A DNA stretch of 64,000 bases from Bradyrhizobium sp. CCBAU 53421 (GTDB taxonomy: Bacteria > Pseudomonadota > Alphaproteobacteria > Rhizobiales > Xanthobacteraceae), in contig NZ_CP030047.1 of NCBI RefSeq assembly GCF_015291625.1, positions 8,612,501-8,676,500 of the forward strand. The letters run 5' to 3'. A program made the position numbers and the translations under genes. Shown here one piece after another: positions 26,912 to 35,354 of this stretch. The notes under the pieces are model-generated. The model saw nothing but the letters and a program-made list of their open reading frames with translations, was not told the origin of the DNA and searched no databases. Numbering within the stretch: position 1 is the stretch's first letter; the number at the start of each line of letters is the position of its first letter.

Positions 26912-27032
26912 GTCGTCCTGGCGAAAGCCAGGACCCATAACCACCGCATGCGGTGATGGACAGGATCGCAGCCCCAGCGTCGCGCAACAATCGAGATTCG
27001 GGGTAATGGGTCCTGGCTTTCGCCAGGACGAC
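26912..27032. repeat. REP family B copy 1
   Basis: GTCGTCCTGGCGAAAGCCAG at the left end pairs with CTGGCTTTCGCCAGGACGAC at the right; the middle has CCCATAACCACCGCATGCGGT. Other copies are at 28934, 38459 and 41827. Confidence 0.88.
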
Positions 27033-27073
27033 GATGGGGATGGGTCGCGATTCAAGATGTCAAATGGTGCGGT

Positions 27074-27176
27074 GTCATCGCCCGGCTCGACCGGGCGATC
27101 CAGTATTCCAGAGACGCCTATGTTTGACCCGAGAGGCCGCGGCGTACTGGATCGCCCGGTCGAGCTGGGCGATGAC
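27074..27176. repeat. REP family C copy 1
   Basis: GTCATCGCCCGGCTCGACCG at the left pairs with CGGTCGAGCTGGGCGATGAC at the right, with inner GATCCAGTA / TACTGGATC. Related copies are at 37304 and 56150. Confidence 0.88.
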
Positions 27177-27419
27177 AGTTGTGGTGGGGATATCGCTTCG
27201 CATTCTCGCGACATGAATCGTCCGAGTTTTGCTGTTCGTTTCACCCCCGCTTGAACGGAGGGCGCAGGGAACGCTGGGTGCCGATCGCACCCATGGGCCC
27301 CGTGCATAGGATAGAAAGCACGGGGTCGGACCACAGGTGGTAACGGGAAACAACCCGGCTTTCCGGGCTCTCGCTTCGCGAGCCCCCGAATGACGACGGA
27401 GGGAGCTGCGCGATACGCC

Positions 27420-28046
27420 CTAACCGCTCGGCGGCGCCAGCGGTTGCACGATTTCCTGGAACGGCGGCAGAGCCTCGCAGCGCGCGGCGTGGGCCTTGAG
27501 CGCCGGATAGCGCGCGTCGAACAGATGCGGATGCGCCTCGCCAGTGAAGCGCAGTGCGCAGGCCACCGCGATGTCGGCATGGCCGATGCGATCGCCCAGC
27601 CAATAAGGCGACGGCACCGCCGCGCGCTCCTGCTCCAGCACCGCGAGCACGCCCGCAATCTGCGCCTCGCAGCGCTCGACCCAGAGCTTCAACTGCTCCT
27701 TGCGCAGCACGCGCTCATAGACCAGGCTCACCGCCTTGTCGGCGAGCCCGGTCGCCAGCGCCGTGATGCGCAGATGCTTGCGCCGCTCGGGCCCCGAGCG
27801 CGCGATCATCGCCCGCTCCGGCCCGACCAGCTCGTCGAGGTAATCCAGGATCGCACTGCTCTCGATCAGTGCCTCGCCGTCATCGAGCACCAGCGTCGGC
27901 ACCCGCCGCACCGGATTGTAGGCCGCAACCTTCTCCGCATCGCCAAAGGTCGACCACGGCTTGTGCTCGAACGGCAATCCATAGAGCCGCAACGCGATCG
28001 CAGTGCGGCGGACAAAGGGCGAGTCGTACTGGCCGATCAGAAACAT
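27420..28046 (-). CDS. glutathione S-transferase family protein
   Basis: The 208-residue protein has an N-terminal thioredoxin fold (residues 1-75) with SPFVRR at 9-14 in the catalytic Ser/Cys position, the cis-proline loop RRVPTLVLDDG near 47 and the glutathione-gripping ESSAILDYLDEL near 62. The C-terminal helical domain contains the N-capping motif GHADIAVA near 174. It is a cytosolic detoxifying transferase of unspecified class. It is monocistronic, with repeats on one side and a palindrome on the other. Confidence 0.93.
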   Translation of the reverse strand: MFLIGQYDSPFVRRTAIALRLYGLPFEHKPWSTFGDAEKVAAYNPVRRVPTLVLDDGEALIESSAILDYLDELVGPERAMIARSGPERRKHLRITALATGLADKAVSLVYERVLRKEQLKLWVERCEAQIAGVLAVLEQERAAVPSPYWLGDRIGHADIAVACALRFTGEAHPHLFDARYPALKAHAARCEALPPFQEIVQPLAPPSG

Positions 28047-28172
28047 CCGTCATCTCGAAGGTCATGCCGCGGCAGGCCGCTGCTCCCGGAAGCAGAGCTT
28101 TCGAGGTGTATGGGCACGCCGGAGTCAGAGGTTGCGCTTTGCACCATCCTAGATAGCTCGCGCTGGGTTGCA

Positions 28173-28190
28173 ACCGGATCATGATCCGGT
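28173..28190. repeat. perfect 18-bp palindrome
   Basis: ACCGGATCATGATCCGGT is fully self-complementary. It lies between the GST start and the 3' end of the GNAT gene on the same strand, so it could terminate or protect the GNAT transcript or act as an operator for the GST gene. Confidence 0.75.
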
Positions 28191-28202
28191 CTGAGTAATA
28201 AG

Positions 28203-28796
28203 CTAGACAATCACCGGCACATGCCTTGCCGTATCGCACGGCAGTTTGCCGTCGAGCCTCGGATCATCCGCCACCTCGATCTGCCGCAGGAACGGACGGA
28301 AGCCGGAGCGCTGGTAGAATGCGACGGCCGAGGGATGATCGTACGTGCAGGTGTGCACCCAGAAGCGGCCGATGTCGCGCGACCAGGCGATCTCCTGCGC
28401 GCGGTTCATCAGGAAGCGCGCGGCGCCGGTGCCGATGAATTTTGCGGTGACGCCGAAATACAGCAGCTGGCATTCGCCTGATACGCTGAAATCGAGCTCG
28501 AGCAGGCCTTCATCCCGGCCATCGACGAGGAGCCCGTAGAGTTCGACGCCGGGCGCGTGGATCCGCGAGGCGAGATCGGCGTCATCGAGCCCGGTGCGGG
28601 TGAACCACAGCCATTGCTCGCCGACCCGGCGATAGAGATCGCGATACCAGTCGAGCGCCGGCGGCCCGACCTTGCGCAGGCGCCATGCACCTGGCGGATC
28701 GTCGCCGAGCTGTGGGCGCGCGATCATTTCCAGATGTGTGACGACGGCGGCGATCTTGCCATGGGGGATGTCGGAATAACCGTCGGGCAGCAGCAT
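28203..28796 (-). CDS. GNAT-family N-acetyltransferase
   Basis: The 197-residue protein has a C-terminal acetyltransferase core: ELDFSVSGECQLLYFGVTAK near residue 102, the acetyl-CoA loop FIGTGAARFLMNRAQEIAW near 122, and HTCTYDHPSAVAFYQRSGF near 148, the last helix and strand typical of GNATs. The N-terminal part is of unknown role. It may modify a small amine or peptide. A repeat element lies upstream. Confidence 0.88.
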   Translation of the reverse strand: MLLPDGYSDIPHGKIAAVVTHLEMIARPQLGDDPPGAWRLRKVGPPALDWYRDLYRRVGEQWLWFTRTGLDDADLASRIHAPGVELYGLLVDGRDEGLLELDFSVSGECQLLYFGVTAKFIGTGAARFLMNRAQEIAWSRDIGRFWVHTCTYDHPSAVAFYQRSGFRPFLRQIEVADDPRLDGKLPCDTARHVPVIV

Positions 28797-28933
28797 CGCA
28801 CAACCTTCTTTCCACGTTGTCGGCGGGAGATATCCGCATGTCGCGGCAGATGCAATGCAACGCCGCGCAACAATGCTACCGATTTGTCAGTGGGTGTTCT
28901 GAAGTAGCTGGAGGTGCGCGCCACACAATCGGT

Positions 28934-29064
28934 GTCGTCCCTGCGGAAGCAGGGACCCATAACCACCGCTGTTCGTTGTTGCGATCGCTGTGGCCCCAGC
29001 ATCGCAAAACAATCGGCATTCGTGGTTGTGGGTCCCGGGTCGCGCTTCGCTTGCCCGGGACGAC
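28934..29064. repeat. REP family B copy 2
   Basis: GTCGTCCCTGCGGAAGCAGG at the left and TTGCCCGGGACGAC at the right, with CCCATAACCACC / GTGGTTGTGGG inside. It fills the gap between the GNAT and acylase genes. Confidence 0.85.
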
Positions 29065-29089
29065 AGTGGAGTTTGTGGCGCGCCTCCCC

Positions 29090-31534
29090 TCACCTTGGCG
29101 TCAGCGTGATCGCCTCCGCGGTTGCGGCTTCCACCGCCGGGCGACTGTAGAGCAACGGCACGTACTGCCCCGTCGCCCAGAGCGGCGCGAGGTCGCGATA
29201 GTGGCCGCTGAAGGGATCGCCGGATTGGCCGGGCGTGTTGATGGTGCGGCTCGCATCCCAATTGCCGACGTCGAGCACCATGCGGAAAGAGGCGCCGGAG
29301 AGCAGGTGATAGTCGGAGCGCCGATAGGTGGCGGCGCGCGGCACGTTGGCTGCGCCGCCGAAGGCGAGTGGACCAACCTGCATCTGCGCTGACGTGGCCT
29401 TGTCGGCAAGCGGCATCAGCGCGTGATCGAACTTGGCGACATGCAGGCGGCCCCAGCGCCACATGGATGCATCGGGCCCGAGCTTGTCGGCGACGTCGGC
29501 GACGGCCTCGCCGAGGCTGTCGCGCAGCACGCGGTCACGTTCGCCGGCAAGATCGCTGCCGAGCGCGGCGTCAGGCTTTTCAAGATAACCAACTATGGCG
29601 GAGATGCTGGAGGCTTCCGGCGCGATCAGCTCCGCCGCCTTCGGCGCCGTGGTCTTGAGCAGCACCGGACCGAGATGATTCGCGATCCAGACCTCGTAGA
29701 CCGCGGCCGCCGCGCTGTCTTCCGTGTCGCGCGCGTCCCACGCCTTCAACAGATCGAGACCCTTCTTGACGTTGGCATCGTCTGACGTGAGCGGCTTCAG
29801 CAGCGCGACGAGACGGCGCGCCAGCATGCCGGTGTCGTCGTTCTGCAACGCCATCGCGTCCGCCAGCGTCACCTTGCCGTTGGCTTGCAGCACCTCGACG
29901 ATGCGTTGCCAGCGCGCGCTGTCGGACCATTCGAAGCCGACCCGGCGCTCATTGACCGGATAATCCGCCGGCAGGTTCATCTGGTTGGCGGTGGCGATGA
30001 AGCCCTGCTTCGGCTGGTACTGTTTCGGCAGCTCATCGAGCGACAGAAAGCCCTGCCACTCGTAGCGGCCGTCGCCCGGCACCGGCATCAGGCCGTCGAA
30101 ACTGGCGCGGCGCGGCGTCTTGCCGGCGGCGACCCAGCCGATATTGCCTGAGGTGTCGGCGTAGACCTGGTTCTCCGACGGCGCGCCCCAGCGCCGCATC
30201 GCACCGAGGAAGCCGTTCCACGACTTCGCGGTCATGTAGTCGGACGAGCCGAAATAGGCCGAGGTGCCCGGCTCGAACCAGATCGAGCGCACCGCGAACG
30301 CATGCTTCTTGTCGGCGTCGACAAAGATCACCGGGCCGTGCCGGGTGAACTTCAGCTCGAGGTCGCGATCAGCCTCGCCCTTCACGGCTTCCTTCTCGTG
30401 CACGATGCGCATGTCCTCCCAGCCCGTACCGTAGCGGTACTGGTTCGGATTATCAGGGTTGAGCTCGTAGACGTAGAGGTCTTCCTGGTCGACGTTGAAG
30501 ATGGTGAGGCCGAACGCGATGGTGTCGTTGTGGCCGATCGAGATACCTGGCAGCGCCGGCTCGCCGGCGCCGATCACGGAGATGCCGGGCGCGTTGAGGC
30601 CGACGATGTAGCGCAGCGACGGCACCGAGTGCTCGCGATGCGGATCGTTGGCGAGGATCGGACGTCCGGTCGCGGTGCGCGATGCCGCGATCACCCAATT
30701 GTTGGAGCCGATGGTGTCACGCTGCTGATCGGCCTCGGCGAGGAATGTGTCGGGATCATGCGCCAGCGCGGCCTTCTGGTCCTTCGGCGCAGCAAACTTC
30801 ACCGGGCGCGTCGCAAGGTCGTAGGCCGCAAGCACGCCCTTCGGCACGCTGCACGGATCGAGCCCGTCGGGAATCTTCGTGGTCCAGGTCGGCTCGAGCT
30901 TGACGCGGAAGCGATCGGCATCGAGGCCTGCAGCGCAGGCGACCAGCGAACGCTTCACCTCGGAGGCAACGTTGCGCGTCAAGCCATGGCTGCGGACGCG
31001 CACGACATCTTCCGCCGACCACAGGTCCGGCATGTTGCCCGCGATCCTGAACTCGATCGGCAGCGGGCGCTTGCCGGCCCTGACGTCGGCGACATAGGCG
31101 TTGACGCCGGCGACGAAGGCCTCCGCATAGGTTTTCGCCTTCGGGCCATAAGCGGCCCATTCCGCGTTCATGTCACCGCGATAGAGGAACAGACGCAGCG
31201 CCTTGTCCTGCTCGGCATAGGCGGGGCCGAAATCCTTCGCCAGCAGGCCGAGCCCGCGCTTGCGCCAGAGATCGATCTGCCAGAGCCGGTCGCGCGCGGC
31301 GTTGAAGCCCTGCAGGAAGAACAGGTCGTGCTCGTTGCCGGCATAGATGTGCGGGATGCCCCAGACATCGACCAGGATCTGGCCGGGCGCATTCAGCCCG
31401 GCGACGTCGGTCTTGACCTCGCGCGCCGCCACGAGCGGGCTCGGCTTCTCGCGGGCGGCGGCAGGCGCGGCCAGCCACGCGGCGCAGAGTGCCGCGGTGA
31501 GTAGTTTCGCGACGCGGTTGAGATCCGTGTTCAT
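29090..31534 (-). CDS. penicillin-acylase-family N-terminal-nucleophile hydrolase
   Basis: The 814-residue precursor has a signal peptide (LLTAALCAAWLAAPAAA), then the alpha part with VDVWGIPHIYAGNEHDLFFL near residue 55. The autocleavage site and catalytic Ser277 are in DTIGSNNWVIAAS, which becomes the N-terminus of the beta chain; the linker precedes it. NDPHREHSVP near 296 and HNDTIAFGLTIFNVDQEDLY near 335 are also standard. Such periplasmic enzymes cleave amide bonds of penicillins or acyl-homoserine lactones, the latter giving quorum quenching. Which substrate this one takes cannot be told from sequence. No operon partner is evident. Confidence 0.93.
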   Translation of the reverse strand: MNTDLNRVAKLLTAALCAAWLAAPAAAREKPSPLVAAREVKTDVAGLNAPGQILVDVWGIPHIYAGNEHDLFFLQGFNAARDRLWQIDLWRKRGLGLLAKDFGPAYAEQDKALRLFLYRGDMNAEWAAYGPKAKTYAEAFVAGVNAYVADVRAGKRPLPIEFRIAGNMPDLWSAEDVVRVRSHGLTRNVASEVKRSLVACAAGLDADRFRVKLEPTWTTKIPDGLDPCSVPKGVLAAYDLATRPVKFAAPKDQKAALAHDPDTFLAEADQQRDTIGSNNWVIAASRTATGRPILANDPHREHSVPSLRYIVGLNAPGISVIGAGEPALPGISIGHNDTIAFGLTIFNVDQEDLYVYELNPDNPNQYRYGTGWEDMRIVHEKEAVKGEADRDLELKFTRHGPVIFVDADKKHAFAVRSIWFEPGTSAYFGSSDYMTAKSWNGFLGAMRRWGAPSENQVYADTSGNIGWVAAGKTPRRASFDGLMPVPGDGRYEWQGFLSLDELPKQYQPKQGFIATANQMNLPADYPVNERRVGFEWSDSARWQRIVEVLQANGKVTLADAMALQNDDTGMLARRLVALLKPLTSDDANVKKGLDLLKAWDARDTEDSAAAAVYEVWIANHLGPVLLKTTAPKAAELIAPEASSISAIVGYLEKPDAALGSDLAGERDRVLRDSLGEAVADVADKLGPDASMWRWGRLHVAKFDHALMPLADKATSAQMQVGPLAFGGAANVPRAATYRRSDYHLLSGASFRMVLDVGNWDASRTINTPGQSGDPFSGHYRDLAPLWATGQYVPLLYSRPAVEAATAEAITLTPR

Positions 31535-31590
31535 GTTGTTCTCCGATGGTTGTTATTGATTGGAAGTTAGCGGCCGCGGCGGTGGTGTGC

Positions 31591-31721
31591 TCCCTCTCCC
31601 GCTTGCGGGGGAGGGCTGGGGTGGGGGTATCGCAGCGATGGGGTCAGTCATTGCGTGGAGAGAGCCCCCACCCGGATCGCATCTGACGATGCGATCCGAC
31701 CTCCCCCGCAAGCGGGAGAGG
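31591..31721. repeat. REP family E copy
   Basis: TCCCTCTCCCGCTTGCGGGG at the left pairs with CCCCCGCAAGCGGGAGAGG at the right, with an inner CTGACGATGCGATCC segment. It lies between glpK and the acylase gene. Confidence 0.85.
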
Positions 31722-31757
31722 TGCAGCGAGTCTGCCGCCAAAGCGATTCAAGCTTCC

Positions 31758-33260
31758 CTACTCCCCCTCGTCGCTCGCCAGCACGCCCTTCACCGCGCGG
31801 GCCCAGCCCGCGAGCTTGCGATCGCGGGTCGCCTCGCTCATCGCCGGCCGGAAGCGGTGCTCGAGCCGCCAATTGTCGGCGAACTTCGCAGGCTCCGGAT
31901 AGACGCCGGCCTCTAAGCCGGCGAGATAGGCCGCCCCTAACGCCGTAGTCTCCTGGATCATCGGGCGATCGACCGGCGCGTTGAGCAGATCGGCGAGCCG
32001 CTGCATGGTCCAGTCGGACGCGGTCATGCCGCCGTCGACGCGCAGCACGGTGTTGGCGGCGTTGGCCTCCGGCCAGTCGGTGCGCATCGCGGCCCACAGA
32101 TCGAAGGTCTGGTAGCAAACGCTCTCCAGCGTCGCATGCGCGAGCTCGGCCGGGCCGGTGTTGCGGGTCAGGCCGAACAGTGCACCGCGCACCCGCGGAT
32201 TCCAGTAGGGCGCGCCCATGCCGACGAAGGCCGGCACCAAATAGACGCTCTGCATCGAGTCGGATTTGTCGGCAAGCGGCCCGGTCTCGGCGGCGTGCTT
32301 GATGATGCCGAGCCCGTCGCGCAGCCACTGCACCGCTGAGCCGGCGACGAAGATCGAGCCTTCGAGCGCGTAAGTGCGCTGGCCATTGAGCTGGTAGGCG
32401 ATCGTGGTGAGCAGCTTGTTCTTCGAGACCACCGGCGTGGTGCCGGTGTTGAGCAGTGCGAAGCAGCCGGTGCCATAGGTCGATTTCATCATGCCGGGTT
32501 CGAAGCAGGCCTGGCCGATGGTCGCGGCCTGCTGGTCGCCGGCGATGCCTGATATCGCGATCGGGCCGCCGAATAGGTCGGCGGTGCTCTCACCGAACCG
32601 GGCGGAGGAATCCTTGACCTCAGGGAGCATCGAACGCGGCACGCGCAACAGGTTGATCAGGTCGTCGTCCCACGCACCGGTATGGATGTTGAACAGCAGC
32701 GTGCGCGAGGCGTTGGTGGCGTCGGTGGCGTGCACCCGGCCGCCGGTGAGCCGCCACAGCAGATAACAGTCGACGGTGCCGAACAAGAGCTCACCGCGTT
32801 CGGCACGCTCGCGCGCGCCCGGCACGTGATCGAGGATCCAGGCGACCTTCGTGCCCGAGAAATAGGGATCGATAATGAGGCCGGTCTTGGCCGAGATCGC
32901 CGGCTCATGGCCTTCGCTCTTCAATTTGGCGCAGATGTCGGCGGTGCGGCGATCCTGCCAGACGATGGCGCGGTGCACGGCCTGTCCGGTGGCGCGGTCC
33001 CACACCACGGTGGTCTCGCGCTGGTTGGTGATGCCGATCGCGGCGATGTCCTTTGCCTTCAGCCCGGCCTTCTCCAGTGCCTCGCGGCACACCATCACGG
33101 TCGAGGTCCAGATGTCCTCCGGCTCGTGTTCGACCCAGCCGGAGGCCGGAAAATGCTGCGGAAACTCCTGCTGCGCGACTGCGGCGATGGAAATGTCGCT
33201 GCGAAACACCATGGCGCGCGACGATGTGGTGCCCTGATCGATGGCCAGCACGAAAGACAT
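31758..33260 (-). CDS. glpK: glycerol kinase
   Basis: The 500-residue FGGY-family kinase phosphorylates glycerol with ATP. The start [16 protein letters not shown] carries the phosphate-binding loop, [16 protein letters not shown] lies near residue 78 with the glycerol-binding Arg-Glu pair, and the C-terminal half has [20 protein letters not shown] near 407. An AAGGGAAA site precedes ATG 33260. No glycerol transporter or dehydrogenase gene is adjacent. Confidence 0.97.
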   Translation of the reverse strand: MSFVLAIDQGTTSSRAMVFRSDISIAAVAQQEFPQHFPASGWVEHEPEDIWTSTVMVCREALEKAGLKAKDIAAIGITNQRETTVVWDRATGQAVHRAIVWQDRRTADICAKLKSEGHEPAISAKTGLIIDPYFSGTKVAWILDHVPGARERAERGELLFGTVDCYLLWRLTGGRVHATDATNASRTLLFNIHTGAWDDDLINLLRVPRSMLPEVKDSSARFGESTADLFGGPIAISGIAGDQQAATIGQACFEPGMMKSTYGTGCFALLNTGTTPVVSKNKLLTTIAYQLNGQRTYALEGSIFVAGSAVQWLRDGLGIIKHAAETGPLADKSDSMQSVYLVPAFVGMGAPYWNPRVRGALFGLTRNTGPAELAHATLESVCYQTFDLWAAMRTDWPEANAANTVLRVDGGMTASDWTMQRLADLLNAPVDRPMIQETTALGAAYLAGLEAGVYPEPAKFADNWRLEHRFRPAMSEATRDRKLAGWARAVKGVLASDEGE

Positions 33261-33379
33261 GAGCGTTTCCCTTGAGGCTTGGTAGAGGCGCCAAGGGAGC
33301 GGATTACCGCGGCGAGGTCAAGATTGCTGGTGGTGTGGCGGGGGTGGTCGAAGCAAGCCCCCGCTACGGTATCAATCCC

Positions 33380-33514
33380 GTCATCCTGAGGCGCGCCAAC
33401 GGGTCCGCGCGAAGCGCGGCCCGATGACAGGCTCCGCGCGTCTCGAAGGATGCACGGCCACAGTCGGGCCGTCGACCCTTCGAGACGGCCGCTCCGCGGC
33501 CTCCTCAGGGTGAC
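33380..33514. repeat. REP family A copy 4 (longer version)
   Basis: GTCATCCTGAGGCGCGCCAA at the left and GGCCTCCTCAGGGTGAC at the right, with the inner TCTCGAAGGATG / ACCCTTCGAGA pair and an additional GCGCGAAGCGCGGCCCGATG insert. Confidence 0.8.
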
Positions 33515-33552
33515 GGTGACAGATTAGATGCCGGGAAAGAAGCAGCCGCCGA

Positions 33553-34566
33553 TCACATCGGCCGGTAGGTCCGCACATCCGCGGGGACGTTGACGCCGAT
33601 CTTGATCGCGCCGACCGAGCGGATGATGTCGTCGCCGAGCAGCTGCGCGAAGCAGGCGTAGCCCCAGTCATTCATGTGCAGGCCGTCGGCGATGACGAAA
33701 TCGTCGATCGGGATCGCCTGCTTCTCGTGCCAGTCGCGCATCACCTCGAAGCGCGGGAAGATGCCGACATGGCGCAGCGCGGCGATGCGGCCGAGCAGCT
33801 TCACCATGCCGCGCGCGCTCTCGGGGCGCTCGGTGACGCGCGGCGAGTATTGCGGATCGACCAGCACGACATCGGCGCCGTCGGCCTGAATGCGCGCGAC
33901 GCCGTCCTCGACCTGTTTGGCAGTCTCCGACGGATCGAGGTTGCGCAGCACCGCGTTGGTGCCGACCTGCCAGATCACCATGTCGGGATGCACGTCGAGC
34001 ACTTCGGTCTGCAGCCGCTTCACCATTTCGGGCGCATCCTCGCCGCCCTTGCCGCGATTGAGCACGGTGATGTCGGCGGACGGATACTGCCGGCGCAGCT
34101 GCGCGGCGAGCCGGCTCGGATAGGTGAATTCCGGCGCCGACGATCCATAGCCCTGGGTCGAGGACGACCCGAACGCGATGATCACGACCGGCTTGCCGGC
34201 GGCGAGCTTGGCCGCGACATGCGGCAGCGAGCCGGTGCTGTTCGGCACGCCGGTCGGCTGATGACAGGGCACGCGGTGGAAGATGTCGCTGGCGGATTTC
34301 GCCACCTGCTTCACCTTGTCGAGCGCCTTGGCAGCGACGCCCGGTTGCGGCTGCGGGTTGGCCGCGTCGGCTTCGACCCTGGCGGGCTTCGTCGCATCAG
34401 TCTTGGTTGTTTCAGTCTTTGCTCCAGCCGACAACGCCGCATGCTGGTCGGCCTGGCCCGTCTGCGCGCGCGACGGCGCGACCGAGAGTGGTGCAAGCAG
34501 CGCCAGCGCCGCAACGGCGCACAGGCTCCGCCCTGCTACGAGGCGAAAAGGGAAGGCAAAACGCAT
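33553..34566 (-). CDS. SGNH/GDSL-type hydrolase, catalytic residues intact
   Basis: The 337-residue protein has a signal peptide (SLCAVAALALLAPLSVAPSRAQ) and an Ala/Thr/Lys linker, then an SGNH domain from about residue 125. Blocks I, II, III and V are readable: nucleophile Ser in IIAFGSSSTQGYG, Gly in NRGKGGED, Asn in WQVGTNAVL, and Asp-x-x-His in IADGLHMNDWG. The protein should be a periplasmic esterase or acyltransferase. It is the third gene of an operon with OpgC and a second SGNH protein, starting 14 nt after the latter's stop, so a role in acylating or deacylating periplasmic glucans is likely. Confidence 0.88.
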   Translation of the reverse strand: MRFAFPFRLVAGRSLCAVAALALLAPLSVAPSRAQTGQADQHAALSAGAKTETTKTDATKPARVEADAANPQPQPGVAAKALDKVKQVAKSASDIFHRVPCHQPTGVPNSTGSLPHVAAKLAAGKPVVIIAFGSSSTQGYGSSAPEFTYPSRLAAQLRRQYPSADITVLNRGKGGEDAPEMVKRLQTEVLDVHPDMVIWQVGTNAVLRNLDPSETAKQVEDGVARIQADGADVVLVDPQYSPRVTERPESARGMVKLLGRIAALRHVGIFPRFEVMRDWHEKQAIPIDDFVIADGLHMNDWGYACFAQLLGDDIIRSVGAIKIGVNVPADVRTYRPM

Positions 34567-34580
34567 TTACTCTGCTTCCT

Positions 34581-35354
34581 CTAATTCTGCTGCACCGGGC
34601 CCAGATGGGCCGCATCGATCACGAATTTCGCCAGTGCGCGGCCGAGACAGGCATGAACCTTCTTGGCCAGATCGACACCGTGCGAGGTGCTGAACAGGTC
34701 AAAATATCCGGCGTCGCTCCACTGCTTCATAATCGCGAACCGGTCGAACAGCGGAACGTCGTGCTGCTGCGCCACCACCTTGATATTGTCGAGATATGGC
34801 GGCGCAGAGATCATCGTCTCCGTACGCGGGCTGTATTGCAGATTGACCAGCACCACGTCGGTCCCGGCGGCCCGCAACGCAACAACGCCGTCGTTGATGG
34901 CGGTACGGAAATCGTCGGGATCGACTGCTCGCATAGCATCGACTGTTCCGGTCTGCCAGATAACCAAAGTAGGCTTTTTTGCCTCGATAAGCTTAACAAG
35001 GGTTCCTGCGGTCTCCTCGGCGGTGCTTTTTGCCTGTAATTCTACGGAGAAATCGATCTTGGCCGCCGGAAATGCCTCCTTCAGGGCGGCCTGCATCGTG
35101 GCCGGGTAGGCGCTCGCCTCGTTACCTTGAATGGTCGAGGAGCGGCTTCCCACCACCAGCACGTTGAGCGGCTGATTGGCCTTCACCGCGTCGGTGACCT
35201 TCGGCAGCGAACTCTCGCTCGAAAGCAGATAGGCCGGCACGTCGCAGGGCGGCGCCGGTGCAGGCTGCTCGGGGGTGTCGCCGGCGCGTGCAGGCGCTGC
35301 CGCCAAACAGGCGGCCAGCAGCATCAGGCCCAGCATCGTCCGCGCGGACTTCAT
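34581..35354 (-). CDS. SGNH-like protein with degenerate active site
   Basis: The 257-residue protein has a signal peptide (MLGLMLLAACLAAAPARAG) and an SGNH-type fold. Block I keeps a Ser (VLVVGSRSSTIQG). Block III reads WQTGTVDAM, with the catalytic Asn missing, and block V reads FSTSHGVDLA, keeping His but losing the Asp seen in the neighbouring paralogue. It is probably an inactive or altered copy acting as a binding partner. ATG 35354 overlaps the OpgC stop by four bases (ATGA), proving tight coupling; the longer upstream frame would run deep into the OpgC gene. Confidence 0.82.
   Translation of the reverse strand: MKSARTMLGLMLLAACLAAAPARAGDTPEQPAPAPPCDVPAYLLSSESSLPKVTDAVKANQPLNVLVVGSRSSTIQGNEASAYPATMQAALKEAFPAAKIDFSVELQAKSTAEETAGTLVKLIEAKKPTLVIWQTGTVDAMRAVDPDDFRTAINDGVVALRAAGTDVVLVNLQYSPRTETMISAPPYLDNIKVVAQQHDVPLFDRFAIMKQWSDAGYFDLFSTSHGVDLAKKVHACLGRALAKFVIDAAHLGPVQQN

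Larger units (their letters stand above)
26711..27419. repeat. 709-bp gene-free region made of stacked repeats
   Basis: No credible gene lies here. The region contains family B (26912-27032), family C (27074-27176) and a third repeat-like stretch at about 27240-27412 with short hairpins such as GGCTCTCGCTTCGCGAGCC. Its left end should hold the thrC promoter. Confidence 0.7.
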
